This document shows positions 11,301 to 24,514 of a stretch of DNA of 64,000 nucleotides, one piece after another; position 1 is the stretch's first letter, and every line of letters begins with the position of its first letter. The notes under the pieces were generated by a model. It did not search any database and was not told the DNA's origin. It was given only the letters and a program-made list of their open reading frames with translations. Source of the DNA: Malachius bipustulatus (Eukaryota > Arthropoda > Insecta > Coleoptera > Melyridae); the NCBI GenBank assembly GCA_910589415.1, contig OU342638.1, positions 38,847,579 through 38,911,578 of the forward strand, written 5' to 3'. The position numbers were made by a program, and so were the translations under genes.

Positions 11301-14300
11301 CGTATGCACCTGAAATAATAAATCAAAATTAACCAACGATTTAAAACCAAACGATAATAACCCGGCGTCACCTGTTCGATATAAGAAACCAGAGCGTCCC
11401 GATTATCCAGCCAATACTGCGGCAAGTCCCTAGCAAACGGATACTTGATGCACCCGATCTCCAGAGTGAGCTCCATGCACCCGGCCGCCAGATAATTCCA
11501 ATCCTGCATCCCGCCGGTCACCGTGTACCATTTCGCCCCGTTCGTTATCCCCTCTTTGAACGTCTCGCTCGGGAAGGCCGGGCAAGGGGCGCCGTCGTGC
11601 ATCGTCCGATGAGCCTGGAAGAAAGACGCATTCGTTGGATCGCAAAAACCGATCAATCGATCGAATAATTAACGTTACGTTAGAATAAACGCGAGCCAGG
11701 TGTTTGAAGACGGGATCGTCAGGCGACGGGTTCTCGCGTCCATTCGAGCTGACCTTGTCGCTCATCGAGGGGGTGTCGTCGTACGGGTAGTTCGCTACCA
11801 GGGCCCCGTTGTGGAGGTTCGCCGACAGGACGAACGGGATGGAAAGGGTCCAGTCCATCACGGCTCTCGTTTCCGGTTGGGTGTACCGGTTGTACTGGAA
11901 ATTGAGGATCGTTAGTTGTTTCGGTTAGAAATGAATGGGTGGGGGGGAGGGGGTACCTCGTTTGTTACGTATTGATCCGGGAAGTTTCGGTTCAGGTCGT
12001 AATTGTTGGCGTTGCTCCTGCCCACGATGCTGTCCTTGTCGCCTGGAATTTTACGGAAGATTTCAGAGAGTTTCACGAGATTTTTTTTGTGAGTTTTGGG
12101 GGTGTTTTTGAGAGTTTTATGAGAGTTATGTGAGGAATTCTTAAGGTTTTCGTTTAAACTTTGTAGAGAGTTTAATGGCATTTTTGTCAACAATTTGGGA
12201 GAGTTTCTCGAGACTTTTTCAGAGAGTTTGATGATGCACTTTTGGGAGTTTTGGAAGCTTTTTGTGAGAGTTTAATGACATTCTTTTCGACACTTTGGGA
12301 GAGTTTCTCGAGAGTTTGATGATGAATTTTTGGGAGTTTTAGATTAGAAGCTTTTTGTGAGAGTTTTTATGAGAGTTTAATGGCATTCTCGTCAACAATT
12401 TGGGAGAGTTTCTCGAGACTTTTTCAGAGAGTTTGATGATGAAATTTTGGGAGTTTTGGAAGCTTTTTGTGAGAGTTTAATGAAATTCTTTTCGACACTT
12501 TGGGAGAGTTTCTCGAGAGTTTGATGATGAATTTTTGGGAGTTTTAGAAGCTTTTTGTGAGAGTTTTTATGAGAGTTTAATGGCATTCTCGTCAACAATT
12601 TGGGAGAGTTTCTCGAGACTTTTTCAGAGAGTTTGATGATGCACTTTTGGGAGTTTTGGAAGCTTTTTGTGAGAGTTTAATGACATTCTTTTCGACACTT
12701 TGGGAGAGTTTCTCGAGAGTTTGATGATGAATTTTTGGGAGTTTTAGAAGCTTTTTGTGAGAGTTTTTATGAGAGTTTAATGGCATTCTCGTCAACAATT
12801 TGGGAGAGTTTCTCGAGACTTTTTCAGAGAGTTTGATGATGCACTTTTGGGAGTTTTGGAAGCTTTTTGTGAGAGTTTAATGACATTCTTTTCGACACTT
12901 TGGGAGAGTTTCTCGAGAGTTTGATGATGAATTTTTGGGAGTTTTAGAAGCTTTTTGTGAGAGTTTTTATGAGAGTTTAATGGCATTCTCGTCAACAATT
13001 TGGGAGAGTTTCTCGAGACTTTTTCAGAGAGTTTGATGATGAAATTTTGGGAGTTTTGGAAGCTTTTTGTGAGAGTTTAATGAAATTCTTTTCGACACTT
13101 TGGGAGAGTTTCTCGAGAGTTTGATGATGAATTTTTGGGAGTTTTAGATTAGAAGCTTTTTGTGAGAGTTTTTATGAGAGTTTAATGGCATTCTCGTCAA
13201 CAATTTGGGAGAGTTTCTCGAGACTTTTTCAGAGAGTTTGATGATGAAATTTTGGGAGTTTTGGAAGCTTTTTGTGAGAGTTTAATGAAATTCTTTTCGA
13301 CACTTTGGGAGAGTTTCTCGAGAGTTTGATGATGAATTTTTGGGAGTTTTAGAAGCTTTTTGTGAGAGTTTTTATGAGAGTTTAATGGCATTCTCGTCAA
13401 CAATTTGGGAGAGTTTCTCGAGACTTTTTCAGAGAGTTTGATGATGCACTTTTGGGAGTTTTGGAAGCTTTTTATGAGAGTTTAATGACATTCTTTTCGA
13501 CACTTTGGGAGAGTTTCTCGAGAGTTTGATGATGAATTTTTGGGAGTTTTAGAAGCTTTTTGTGAGAGTTTTTATGAGAGTTTAATGGCATTCTCGTCAA
13601 CAATTTGGGAGAGTTTCTCGAGACTTTTTCAGAGAGTTTGATGATGCACTTTTGGGAGTTTTGGAAGCTTTTTATGAGAGTTTAATGACATTCTTTTCGA
13701 CACTTTGGGAGAGTTTCTCGAGAGTTTGATGATGAATTTTTGGGAGTTTTAGAAGCTTTTTGTGAGAGTTTTTATGAGAGTTTAATGGCATTCTCGTCAA
13801 CAATTTGGGAGAGTTTCTCGAGACTTTTTCAGAGAGTTTGATGATGAAATTTTGGGAGTTTTGGAAGCTTTTTGTGAGAGTTTAATGAAATTCTTTTCGA
13901 CACTTTGGGAGAGTTTCTCGAGAGTTTGATGATGAATTTTTGGGAGTTTTAGAAGCTTTTTGTGAGAGTTTTTATGAGAGTTTAATGGCATTCTCGTCAA
14001 CAATTTGGGAGAGTTTCTCGAGACTTTTTCAGAGAGTTTGATGATGCACTTTTGGGAGTTTTGGAAGCTTTTTATGAGAGTTTAATGACATTCTTTTCGA
14101 CACTTTGGGAGAGTTTCTCGAGAGTTTGATGATGAATTTTTGGGAGTTTTAGAAGCTTTTTGTGAGAGTTTTTATGAGAGTTTAATGGCATTCTCGTCAA
14201 CAATTTGGGAGAGTTTCTCGAGACTTTTTCAGAGAGTTTGATGATGAACTTTTGGGAGTTTTGGAAGCTTTTTGTGAGAGTTTAATGACATTCTTTTCGA

Positions 14301-17300
14301 CACTTTGGGAGAGTTTCTCGAGAGTTTGATGATGAATTTTTGGGAGTTTTAGAAGCTTTTTGTGAGAGTTTTTATGAGAGTTTAATGGCATTCTCGTCAA
14401 CAATTTGGGAGAGTTTCTCGAGACTTTTTCAGAGAGTTTGATGATGAAATTTTGGGAGATTTAGAAGCTTTTTGAGAGAGTTTTTATGAGAGTTTCATGG
14501 AATTTTTTTGTCAGCAATTTGAGAGAGTTTCTCAAGACTTTTTCAGAGAATTTGATGATGAATTTGTGGAAATTTTAGAAGATTTTTGTGAGAACTTTTA
14601 TGACAGTTTAATAGCATTTTTGTCGGCAATTTTTGAGAGTTTCTTGAGATTTTTTAGAGAGTTTGTTGATGATTTTATTGAACGTTTATTGAATCATTTT
14701 TTACAACAGTTTAATGACATTCTCTTCAACAATTTGGAAGAATTTCTCGAGACTTTTTCAGAGAGTTTGATGATGAAATTTTGGGAGTTTTAGAAGTTTT
14801 TTGTGAGAGTTTTATGGGAGTTTAATGGCATTTTTTGTCAGCAATTAGAGAGAGTTTCTTTAGATTTTTTTGAGAGTTTGGTATGATTTTTTGTGAGAGT
14901 TTTCATGAGAGTTTAATGTTAATGGCATTCTCGTCAACAATTTGGGAGAGTTTCTCAAGACTTTTTAAGAGAGTTTGATGATGAATTCTTGAGTTTTAGA
15001 GGCTTTTTGTGAGAGTTTTTATGGCAGTTTCATAGCATATTTTTGTCAGCAATTTGAGAGAGTTTCTCAAGATTTTTTTGAGAGAATTAGGTATGATTTC
15101 ACGAAAGTTTCGAAATCTCTTAGCAGAGTTAAATATGAGATCGTTTATATAAGTTTTCCCTGAAAGTTTAATAACAATAAACCATTTCCGTAACCATACC
15201 TTCGGTCGAATTTTCATACCCATCCGGGTTCATGGTCGGTAAAATATGGATCCTGGTTGTGTTCAGTAGTCTGGTAATCCTGCTATCGCTACCGTACCTC
15301 TCGCAGAGGTACTTAATCAGGTAGAGGAGCATCTCTCGACCGACCACTTCGTTTCCGTGCATATTTCCCACATACTTAAATTCAGGTTTTCCTGCAACGA
15401 TTCGTTAACGCTTCTATTAATCTCCACCAGCTACGATTAACACAACAGAGACAGACATACCTTTGACGTGTTTGTCGGGGGTGTTCCCTAGGGCAATGGC
15501 GTACAGCTTTCGCCCCTGCACCGACCTCCCGATCGAGTAGAGGTGCGTTATGTCCGGATAGCTCGAATTGAAAGTCTCCATGAACTTTTCCAGTTCGTGC
15601 TGATGGTGGTGCTTGAAGAGGTCGCGATCCGGCACCGCGAAGCCGTATGTGTCGTAGAGCGGTGCCGAGACGTTCTTTACTTCATTGAACTTTCCTGTTG
15701 TCACAGGTTTCAATTTGTTATTCTTTGAAGAGGGTTTAATTAATTAATTAATTTTTTGTGCGCTGGGAGTTAACTTTTCAAGATACACGATAAAGAATAC
15801 AATTTCTTGAGAGTACATACGTTTATTTCCTTTTATAGGTTAGGTTACAATTAATTAATTGATTAATTAAAAGATAATAACAGTTTTGTTCCAGTAAACA
15901 CAAAAAATCAATTAAAAATTTGTTCGTTTCGTTAATTAATCGAAATTACCTTCAGGATTGAGCAATTTGATGAGCGTCAAGTTCTGCACTTTTGTCTCCC
16001 CTTCCTTGACCTCGATCTCGATCGGATCGGACGTCTTGAACCTGAAACAATCAAAGTAAGATTAACGCGACGTCAAATAAAACTTTATAATAACCGACCC
16101 GACGGCGGTCGCCCGGATCCTGTAAACGCCGGGCAGTAGCAGTCGCCAGTACTCGCCCCTCTCTGTGGTCGTCACGTTCCGCCCGACTCCCTCGGCCCAG
16201 ACGATGGCGTCCTCGATCGGCCAGCCCCGCTGGTCCGCCACGACTCCCTTGACGCCCCATCCGGTCGCCTCGATGTACCGCAGCAGCGATTCCTTGTTAT
16301 TACTCCATTCCGTGGAGAGGACGCTTGCGGACGGGTACTTGCAGCAACTCAGCTCGAAGGTCACCTCCAGGCAATTCGAATGGACATAGTTGAAGTCTTG
16401 CATCCCCCCTGAGGGATTAATTGCCTCGTTAATTATAATAAGAGAGAAGGGGGCGTTTTAATTTAAACTTACCGGTCACCTCGTACCATTCAGCGCCGTT
16501 CGTGACCCCTTGCTTGAATTTCTCGTGGGGGCAGGCGTCCCCGTTCTTCATCACTGGGTTCGATTCGGCGTAGGTCAGGGAGAGTTTCTTGAAGAGATCG
16601 TCGTCCGGGGATTTGCTGTAACGGCACTGGGGTGCCTGGGCACTGAAACGACAGCGACAAGTGATAGGCAATTATAAATCGATCTGTCGTCCTGTCGTCA
16701 TTACTTACCTGCAGTCGTCGTACGGGTAACTAGCGACGACAGCTCCTCCATGAAGATTCCCGGATAAGACGAACGGTTTGGAGACGATCCAGGTCATGAG
16801 GGCGATCGTCTCCGGTTGTCTTCCTTCGAGGATGTTTCCTGGTGACAAATTCATCAATCGTATCGTCAAATGTAACCGTAAGAGACAAGTGAACGACCTT
16901 ACCAGTCTTTTGAGATTCGAATTGATCGGGGAAGTCCCGATTCAGATCGACCATGTTCTGGTTGCTCCGGCCGACGTACTCGTCCTTGGAGAGGCAGGAG
17001 CCCTCGTCGGAGTTCTCGAACCCGTCCGGGTTCATGGACGGCACCAGGAAGACGTCGGTGGTGTTGAGGATCCGAGTGACCCGGGGGTCGGTGCCGTAGT
17101 TCTTGACCAGGTACTCGGCCAGGTAGACGAGCAGCTGTCGCCCGACGGTCTCGTCACCGTGCATGTTGGCCACGAACTTGAACATGGGCACGAGGGTGGC
17201 GCGCCTGGCGACGTTCGAGTTCAGCTCGAGCGCCCAGATGGTGCGGTTCCGGACCGACTTCCCGATGTCGTGCAACTTGACGATGTCCGGGTGCTCGGTC

Positions 17301-17443
17301 TGCAGCTTCCGGAAGAGGTTGGTCAGCTCGTCCTGGTCGTGGTAGAAGGGGTTCCGGAGGAACTCTTCGTGCTCCTTGGCGAGGGGGACCGCTTGGATTG
17401 CGGCGGCGACGGCGAGGAGGAGGGTGAATACTTTTAGGGCCAT
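8372..17443 (-). CDS. CPD: Carboxypeptidase D (silver), multidomain transmembrane metallocarboxypeptidase
   Basis: The enzyme removes C-terminal Lys/Arg from peptides in the late secretory pathway. Eighteen exons join in phase (4,266 nt, 1,421 residues): 16903-17443, 16709-16838, 16473-16642, 16099-16408, 15950-16041, 15461-15694, 15200-15391, 11957-12042, 11679-11894, 11372-11614, 11118-11309, 10813-11049, 10115-10346, 9895-10063, 9586-9836, 9086-9457, 8588-9025, 8372-8532. A signal peptide ([14 protein letters not shown]) comes first. Domain 1 has zinc ligands in MHGDE (H95, E98) and GNLHGG, plus NRDFPDQF and catalytic Glu in [10 protein letters not shown]. Domain 2 has MHGNE (about residue 504), [14 protein letters not shown] and [10 protein letters not shown]. 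Domain 3 lacks the ligands ([12 protein letters not shown]) and has Lys for the catalytic Glu (MKVSCCDYP). Each is followed by a transthyretin-like domain. Near 1300 there is one membrane segment ([17 protein letters not shown]), then an acidic cytoplasmic tail. Exon 16 encodes a run of ten Asn. Confidence 0.95.
12060..15130. repeat. 200-bp higher-order tandem array inside carboxypeptidase D intron 7
   Basis: About 3 kb of intron 7 (12043-15199) is a tandem array with a 200-bp unit. Each unit is two diverged half-units of about 100 bp built on GAGAGTTT, CTCGAG and GATGATGAA. Units from about 12200 to 14450 are nearly identical; the edges (12060-12200 and 14450-15130) are diverged, as expected if homogenisation acts in the middle. 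Two main unit types alternate (GATGATGCACTTTT with AATGACATTC, and GATGATGAAATTTT with AATGAAATTC), and a few copies carry the extra bases in AGATTAGAAG. Short open frames recur every 200 bp on both strands, but 200 is not a multiple of three and they do not join. Confidence 0.95.
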
Positions 17444-19050
17444 TGCAGTGTTTATTGGCTTATGTTGTCATTACCGTACGTGAAGCAGGAACGATCGAGA
17501 GAAGGCTGACTACCAGTTTGATTAACTAATCGATCGATTAACTAATTGATGATAACCAGGACATCATTCATTAACTAATTATTCTATTAGTCAGCCAGCA
17601 CAGATCACAGATGGTGGGTTGTCTTGTTATTATTTGGTTCCTGTTGATGGGACAATGGGGTTATGATGAGAGTTGGACTTCACTTTGTTTTATTTACAAT
17701 GAGAACAGGTTGATTCCGGTGGTTTAAGTTTTAATAAATTAACTGTTTTATTGTTTTTAATTAATAAATAACGTCATCGTGTCGTGTTTTCTTTAATCAA
17801 ATAATCAATCTGACGTTCTACATTATTGCATTAATTTCGTTGACATTGACTTCAAATGTCATAATGACTAGTTGAATTGTTGACAGTGACAGACATTTAA
17901 CGTTTGACAAACAATCATCAACGTCACCATCAGATAGAATAACGTTTCATGGATGCGTTCATAAATAGAAATTGAGCGTTTGGGTGTCTTACAATTAGAG
18001 CGATGCGTTCGTGTTGTTTTCGCCGGAGTGTTTAACGATCGTAGTTTGAAATTCACCGTTAATGTGGACAGAATTCATTCACAAATATTTAAATATTATA
18101 TGACAGAGTACAGAGTTTGAATTACGTTGAATCAAATCGTCAGAAGCCACACCGCAATGCGCATGTCGAGTGATGAATCGCCGATGACTGGTCTGGAGAC
18201 CGCCGTTCCTTTAACACTCCGAGTGTCGTCATCGCACAGAACACAGACACGGAGTTTATGTTTTATTAGTCTGTTAAGAAGACTTGTGCAGACTACTTAT
18301 GCCCAGGTGTTTCTTTGGCCGAAGCACCAGATTCAATGGTAAAAATTTAGGATTGAATTATTGCGCTTCTCATCTTTTACATCTTCTCATTCTAAATTCT
18401 AATGCATGTAATTTCTATCCAACCAAATTCTTAATTTAATTACCTTATTTTCGAGCAAAAAGTAAATGTTTCAGAATTCTGGCATTATAATTCTTATAAT
18501 TTCAGAATCAATAAAGTTATATTTCAAGTTTCATTATTCAGCCAGCCAAGAAGAACCAACATATTATTTTGGTCTAGATCCCCGCTATTATGACTTATAA
18601 GTTATAAGTGTAATAAGAGAAGCGTTAATCTACTTTTTTTATTACATAGGTATTACATAATTCTACTCATTATCGTTCCTCGCTTACTCTAATAATTCAG
18701 CTTTCAATCGGTTACCCTTTATTGTAATCTGAGCTAAGCCTTTATTAAGATAAGATAAGCGATAATGCTGCCAAATAATTTGTGAAAAATAATGAGTCAT
18801 AAAATATTTTATCTAACTTATTATTGCGTTAATGTACACAATTAGGATGAAAATTGCATTGCAGGCTGTTATTGTAAACTAATATACTTACAGAGAGCTT
18901 TAATTACAAATTCAGTGGTGTTAATAACTACTCATACTTACCACAATCTTAATAATTACACAAACAATACGTCAGCTGATTTACCTTTTCATTTCTTTCC
19001 CCTTTTTTTGTAGTTGCGTTTCTATCCGCTAGATTATTATTTCTCGCTTA
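17444..19050. other. Carboxypeptidase D upstream region; no gene seen
   Basis: This is AT-rich DNA upstream of the carboxypeptidase D start. A promoter should lie in the first few hundred bases, but no TATA box or initiator is convincing. Short open frames at 17868-18056 and 18127-18342 lack recognisable domains and splice partners. Confidence 0.4.
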
Positions 19051-19058
19051 TTTAGGGA

Positions 19059-19199
19059 ACCTGCATTACCAACACTGTAGGAAGCGTTAGTGCCGTTTAA
19101 ACAGGTCCCTACGCTTATTATTCCATTATTTTAATTTTTGCTTGGTAGGGTACCTGTATTACCGACACTGGAGTAAGCGTTAGTGTCGGTAATACAGGT
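19059..19199. repeat. Two tandem hairpin repeats, the second a perfect 18-bp stem
   Basis: The second copy pairs ACCTGTATTACCGACACT (19152-19169) with its exact inverse (19182-19199) around a 12-nt loop containing GTAAGCGTT. The first copy (19059-19106) has the same layout with several mismatches. Both are followed by CTACGCTTATTATTCCATTA and lie 93 bp apart, so this is a tandem duplication of a hairpin unit in which one copy has kept or regained perfect pairing. Confidence 0.75.
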
Positions 19200-21280
19200 T
19201 AACTACGCTTATTATTCCATTAATTTAATTTTGGCTTGGTGCTTGGTTATGTTATATTTTATGAATAAAAATGAAGTTAATAATAAAAATAATTGGGTTT
19301 ATTTAATATTTATTTACCAATTATTCGTTATTTTGTTGTTTTTTTTGTATTTTGTAATATAATTATTTATTTTTATTTATTTTTTATTTTTATAATAGTC
19401 AACGGGTAAATACCCTTTATACAATATGTAGTTTAAGTTTAATAGATGAGTACACAGTTTGAATACAGTTGGTAATCATAACAAATGTCTAGATAAATCT
19501 ATTTACAGCAAGTCTGGTTAGCCTCTTAAACTATTTAACTTAAATTATTAATTAATAAATATTATCAGTCTTCTTTTTATATTTTTGAATTTAAAAATCA
19601 TTCGTTCTGCTTCTTCTTTTTTAGTGTTCATGGCCTTGAGCTTTTACCAGCTATTTGGCCAGATAAATTAAATTTAGTTGTTACCTATTATGGTTTTTTT
19701 TTAACTCGACTCTGATTTTCAACATGGGCGACTTGAAGAGTTGATGACATTACGAATCTTCTTCTTCTAATGTTTACTGGATTAAAAAATCAGCCATTTA
19801 CCTATGTTATAAAAAAATAATAAAAAAATTAGCTTTACTTTCGTTATCCACTTTAATTTATTAATTTAATCAATAGAATTAGGTTGTGATTGTTTTGACC
19901 CGCTATAGAATTTTTTAGATTAATTAACTATGAACGAAACTTCTTTATCCAGAAAAGTTATTTTGGTGATCGTTAATCACACGTCAAATGATTAAAAATA
20001 CATTTTTTCCCTGATTTTATGCTTCAAGAGTCTAATCATAAATCAGCTCCATGCTCCATCGATCTTTATTTTTACCGCGTTCATAATACCTACCTACCTA
20101 CCTACCTAATAGATATATCTACCTATCTACGAGGCAAAAATCGATCATCCGACCGTGGAAAAATTCTCAAATTTAAAAAAATTCGGACTTCTTTTACAAA
20201 GTCCTGGGCTCGACAATAATAATAATCCTTGTAAGGCCATATCGCCTATCCCCTTTAACTTTAAAGATATGCCAGCTCTCTATACCCATCGCACTCTATC
20301 CGAGTGTTGTTATGGTGCCAGACGTGCACGAATACAGTGAACTGTTCCCCGATTCCGCCCCTAGCTAAGACCTACGTTTGTCCGTTCTATAATGGTCCCA
20401 TCTCAGCTGTGTTGCCGCGTTGTCCCGCATCGACCCGCTCTGGGGACAGAATCACGTTCTCGAGCCGCGATCGTTCATAATTTAATTACTCACGTCCACG
20501 TGGCAATGTCGCGAGCCTCGCGGGGCTTAGAAAATGTTTCAACAATAATAATTTGTCTCTCCTCTTCTCTGTATTCTTGTGCTCGCTCACCACTACCTCT
20601 ACCTTCCTCTGCTTTGCCTGGCCTGCTCTTGCTTGTTACTGGCACTGGCACTGGCACTATTTTTTAGGTAGTATAGAAAAAATGTTATTTTGCAGGCAAT
20701 TTCGATTGGAGGTAGTGTTGGAGTTGCATAAAAAATAAACAATTAATTAAGGGAGGAAAGTGGTTTGATTAGATATAATCGATTTGTAGGTACCTACCAC
20801 AGCTGCGATTTATTTTTACGTTAATTCAAGGTAAATGGGGACACTTTCTCTCTGCTGGTTTTTTCAATGACGTGTCCTTGATTTGATTGGTTAGTCGGTC
20901 TAGTTCTGGTTCTAGTCGACTGAAGTGTCAAAAAATTCACGGAAATGTAGCAGTGATTGGGAGATAATATTGTTGCGTTATGCGAGCTGTAATAAGTTAA
21001 CGGTTGTTCAATCTGAATTGAAGAGAGAGCAGGTGCTCCGCGACCTTCCGTGACCTTTTCTAGTAATTCCCGGAGGACTTATTATTAATTCTAGATTTTA
21101 ATCGCTTAATTTCAATGCGTTATGCGTTCTGTGCCACTTGATTCATCATCAACAGAGCTAGAGCATGCATGAATACCATGTAGGTATAGTAGGTACCTAC
21201 TCTATTGCCATACCACCATGGAGAAGTAGTAATAATTTGAACCAAAAAAATTGATCGATTTTTGGGAACGATTCGTAAAA
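19200..21280. other. AT-rich intergenic DNA with short microsatellites; no gene seen
   Basis: A (CTAC)n microsatellite lies at about 20087-20107. A more GC-rich island around 20380-20660 (Ala/Arg/Ser/Cys-rich short frames, no domain) could be regulatory. Nothing else is supported. Confidence 0.4.
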
Positions 21281-22650
21281 TTTGAGTGGCGTTTTGGGCG
21301 CGTTCTAAAGACTCACTCGTTCAATTTTTTTCTTCATGTTCTTTTTTAACCAAGCCATGTTTTTTCATCAAAATTATTAAAAAAGGAAATGTTAAAATTT
21401 TAACTGGTCAGATACCTATCAGAACGCAGCCATTTTTCCATATCGATTCGATTCGATTTGAGCGAAATTTCAGCAATTTTGATTCATTGCTACTTATCAT
21501 TTTGAATTAATCGATTCGTAATAAAGTCTCGAAATTAATAATTAAAATTGTTTGGAATTGTTTTCGAAATTTGATCGGAAATGAACACAATAAAAGAATC
21601 GATTAATTTTTGGCGAAACTGGAAATGAATCGAATTTGTTGAAAATTTCGTTAAGATCGAATCGATTATCGAAAAATGGCTGCGTTCTGAAATATCTTTC
21701 TATTTTATTTATTAAGTTTAGTTGCAAGAAGAGCCTGAGGGCTCGATTATTTCTATAAAAATCGATATCTAATTAATTAAAACAGCATATTTGTTATTGA
21801 TCTACTAGTTTTGATTAAATAATTTAACGAATCGCTAAAAAAAATATAAATAATAAAGGGAAACGGTAATTTGGGTGCGTTCCGAAACAGTATACCTAGA
21901 TCGCAAATTTTTGATTATTTTCGACGACGAATCGATTATGGAAAAATGGCTGCGTTCTGAAATATCGTTTTAATTTTATTTGTTAAGTCTATTTCGTTTA
22001 ATATAAAAAGCGCCCAATGAGATTTACTTAATTAATTAATTCAACCTATCGCTGTAATATCCAATAATTCGAAATGTGTTTAATCGATTATTAATAATTG
22101 AATCGATTTAATTATCGAATCAATTAATTTAGACCTTTTCATAATCTGTACCTACATAATGGAAAATGGAAATTTGGGTGCGTTCGGAAACGGTACAGAT
22201 CGCAAATATTTGGGTTTCAAGGCTGCGTTCTGAAACGTTTATTTTCATTTTAATTATTTCATTTATGAAATATTTTTCATATAATCGATTAATAATTGAA
22301 TCGGTCTAATTATTGAATCGATTAATTTAGACCCTTTTGTATTACAATAGCATTAAAATAATAAATTAATAGGAAATGGAAATTTGGGTGCGCTCCGAAA
22401 GAGAACATTTTTCTAAATCAGTTTGAAAGTACCTAAATTTTGCTTTTAAAGAGAGATTCAGCTTTAATGAAAATTTAATTAATAATTCTTGAAGCAGCTA
22501 TAATTCTCTCTTTTTTCGTGTAAAGTCAATGAACTATAAGGAATCGATATACCTACCTAAATGCGATACGATTCGAAAAAATGTAGAAACGTTCAATTCT
22601 AATTGAATCAGTTATTTATTAGTTAACAAGGGCGCGTTCTGAAATAACCG
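21280..22650. repeat. First block of the GCGTTCTGAA dispersed motif family
   Basis: Copies of a motif near AAATTTGGGTGCGTTCTGAA occur at about 21284, 21671, 21865, 21939, 22166, 22221, 22378 and 22627 on the plus strand, and one (ATCAGAACGCAGCC) at 21417 on the minus strand. Between them are AT-rich blocks rich in AATCGATT. A sub-family reads ATGGCTGCGTTCTGAAAT. Spacing is irregular (55-390 bp). No open frame runs through. Confidence 0.8.
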
Positions 22651-23199
22651 TTTTTTTTTTTTATTATTATCAACATTGCCTACGAGATTTGAATAATTTA
22701 ATTCTTCTTCTGATTCTTCATTGTATTTTCTAGTCTCATAGGTAGGTAATTTTTTTTACCTGCTTTTCAGGTAGGTAGGTAGAATTGATTTTTTTTTTCT
22801 ACGCTAAATCTAGACGTAAGACGTAATAAATAATACCGATAAAATAATAATAGAAAACTGTAGTAGGTAGCGAATAAAAAAATTGAAAGCGCAATAAGGG
22901 GAAACTTTAGTTGGACGAAGTTTATGGACGAGAGCAGCACCAGCACCAGCACCAGCAACAGCAACCTCGCTTAAAGGCTTCGAATCGAGTGACTAAAGCT
23001 TTTTCATAAATGCGTTTTCACTTCGTTCTACTTTCCCGCGTTGCCGAGTTGTGTCTCAAATAATCCCGCATCAAATCGATTTTCTTACCGCTCGTTTATT
23101 TTCTCCCTGCAACTCGACAATAATAATAATCACTTTCTTCTAAAATCTCATAATTGATCAAATGATCAATTAGACGAGCAAAACCACCCGGGTGAGCTA

Positions 23200-24514
23200 T
23201 TCAAGAACGATTTAATTCCGAGATGGGGGAAATAATGCACGATCCGGCAGCGGTGGCTCCAAATTTCCTCGCCCGCCGCACACGGCGCGTACGTCGCTGC
23301 TTGTCCCGTCCGCGGGCCCCTATCGCCATCTCTGTCGCGAACGGCGGCCTCCCCTCGCCGACTGCGATCGACCAGACCGGACCTGTTTTCGTCCGTATAC
23401 GAAGACAAGCCAAGATGTCTGACCATGGCGGTTTATAGAATATCGAATCGAATTTTCTGTGTGTTTATTATCGGTTCAATGACTTTAATAAGTAAGGGCG
23501 GATTTTCGGTCGGTTTCGCGTGAAAAATCCAGTGTCGAGGCGGGTCGTTTGTGCCGCGTATCCCCCCGTGTCTGTGTGTTAGTTTTGTCGAGGGCGCCCG
23601 CAGGAATTGGCTCCAGTAACGGTTAAAATCTACCACGTTTGTGATTGATATTACATTATTATTTGGTATATTGCGGCGGCCAGCCAGCCAGCAGCAGCAC
23701 GGATACGGGTTTTCTTTTGCGAAAATTGCGCGAATATCTCGCGATCCAGAGACCAAGAGAACTAATATTTATTCTCTGTCTGTGGTGTTGGTGTTGGTGT
23801 TATTGGTAGTGAGTTCTAGTGAAATTAGTGTTAGTTTGGTTCTGGTTGCTGTTGACGATTATTATTATTCTATGAGCACGAAATAACAGGAGAAACGAAC
23901 GAATAAAAAGAAGAATTATTATTGTAAAAAAGTGACCTGTGATTTTACCTGATCCCGAATAATAATAATGATGAGCACAGTTGGTATCGGTAACAATAAT
24001 ATTTAATTAAATCGATCGGTTCTTTTTCAATAATACCAGGAGAATCTTCTCTGTGCTGCTATGAAACGGAATGAAACTAGCCAAAACTAAAAGCCACTTT
24101 ATTCGCACTAATTTCTACTCTGATTTTTTATCCACCTACCTACCTACCTACCTATGACGTTTATAATAATAATTAAAGAAGAAGAAGAACAAGAAGATGT
24201 AAAAAGATCTGGATCGAGTGGTAGTAGTGGTAGTGACTTTTTATTATTATAATAATAATAATCGAGTGGACTGGAAAATAATAATTAGATGAATGAACAC
24301 CGATAATAATGGGAATAGAGAAAATGGGGCCGCTGGTGCAGCTGCCTGGTGCTGGTGCTAGTGCTGGTGCTCGGGCTCGGGCCGATGGTGAAATTATCGC
24401 GCAAGTTAACAATGTAATGATAAATAATATCGAAAGTGTGGACTCGTGGATGATTTTTTCGTGAATTCGCCGCATGACAGATTGTGCATTTATTTGTGTT
24501 GTAGTAAAAGGATT
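23200..24514 (+). promoter_or_regulatory. Probable promoter and 5' UTR of Smrter
   Basis: A GC-rich island (about 23220-23430, many CpG) precedes 1 kb of AT-rich, stop-rich DNA that ends at the Smrter start codon. The region around 23480-23760 (GCGGCGGCCAGCCAGCCAGC) continues the elevated GC. This is the usual arrangement of a CpG-rich promoter and long leader, but no core motif fixes the start site. Confidence 0.4.

Noticed and set aside
12392..14793. Repeated 68-residue frames and a 98-residue frame in the carboxypeptidase D intron
   Set aside because: They recur with the 200-bp satellite, end at each unit because 200 is not a multiple of three, and lie in an intron.
16778..17437. 219-codon frame antisense to carboxypeptidase D exon 1
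   Set aside because: Shadow of a GC-rich coding exon; product is Val/Gly/Leu-rich without a domain.
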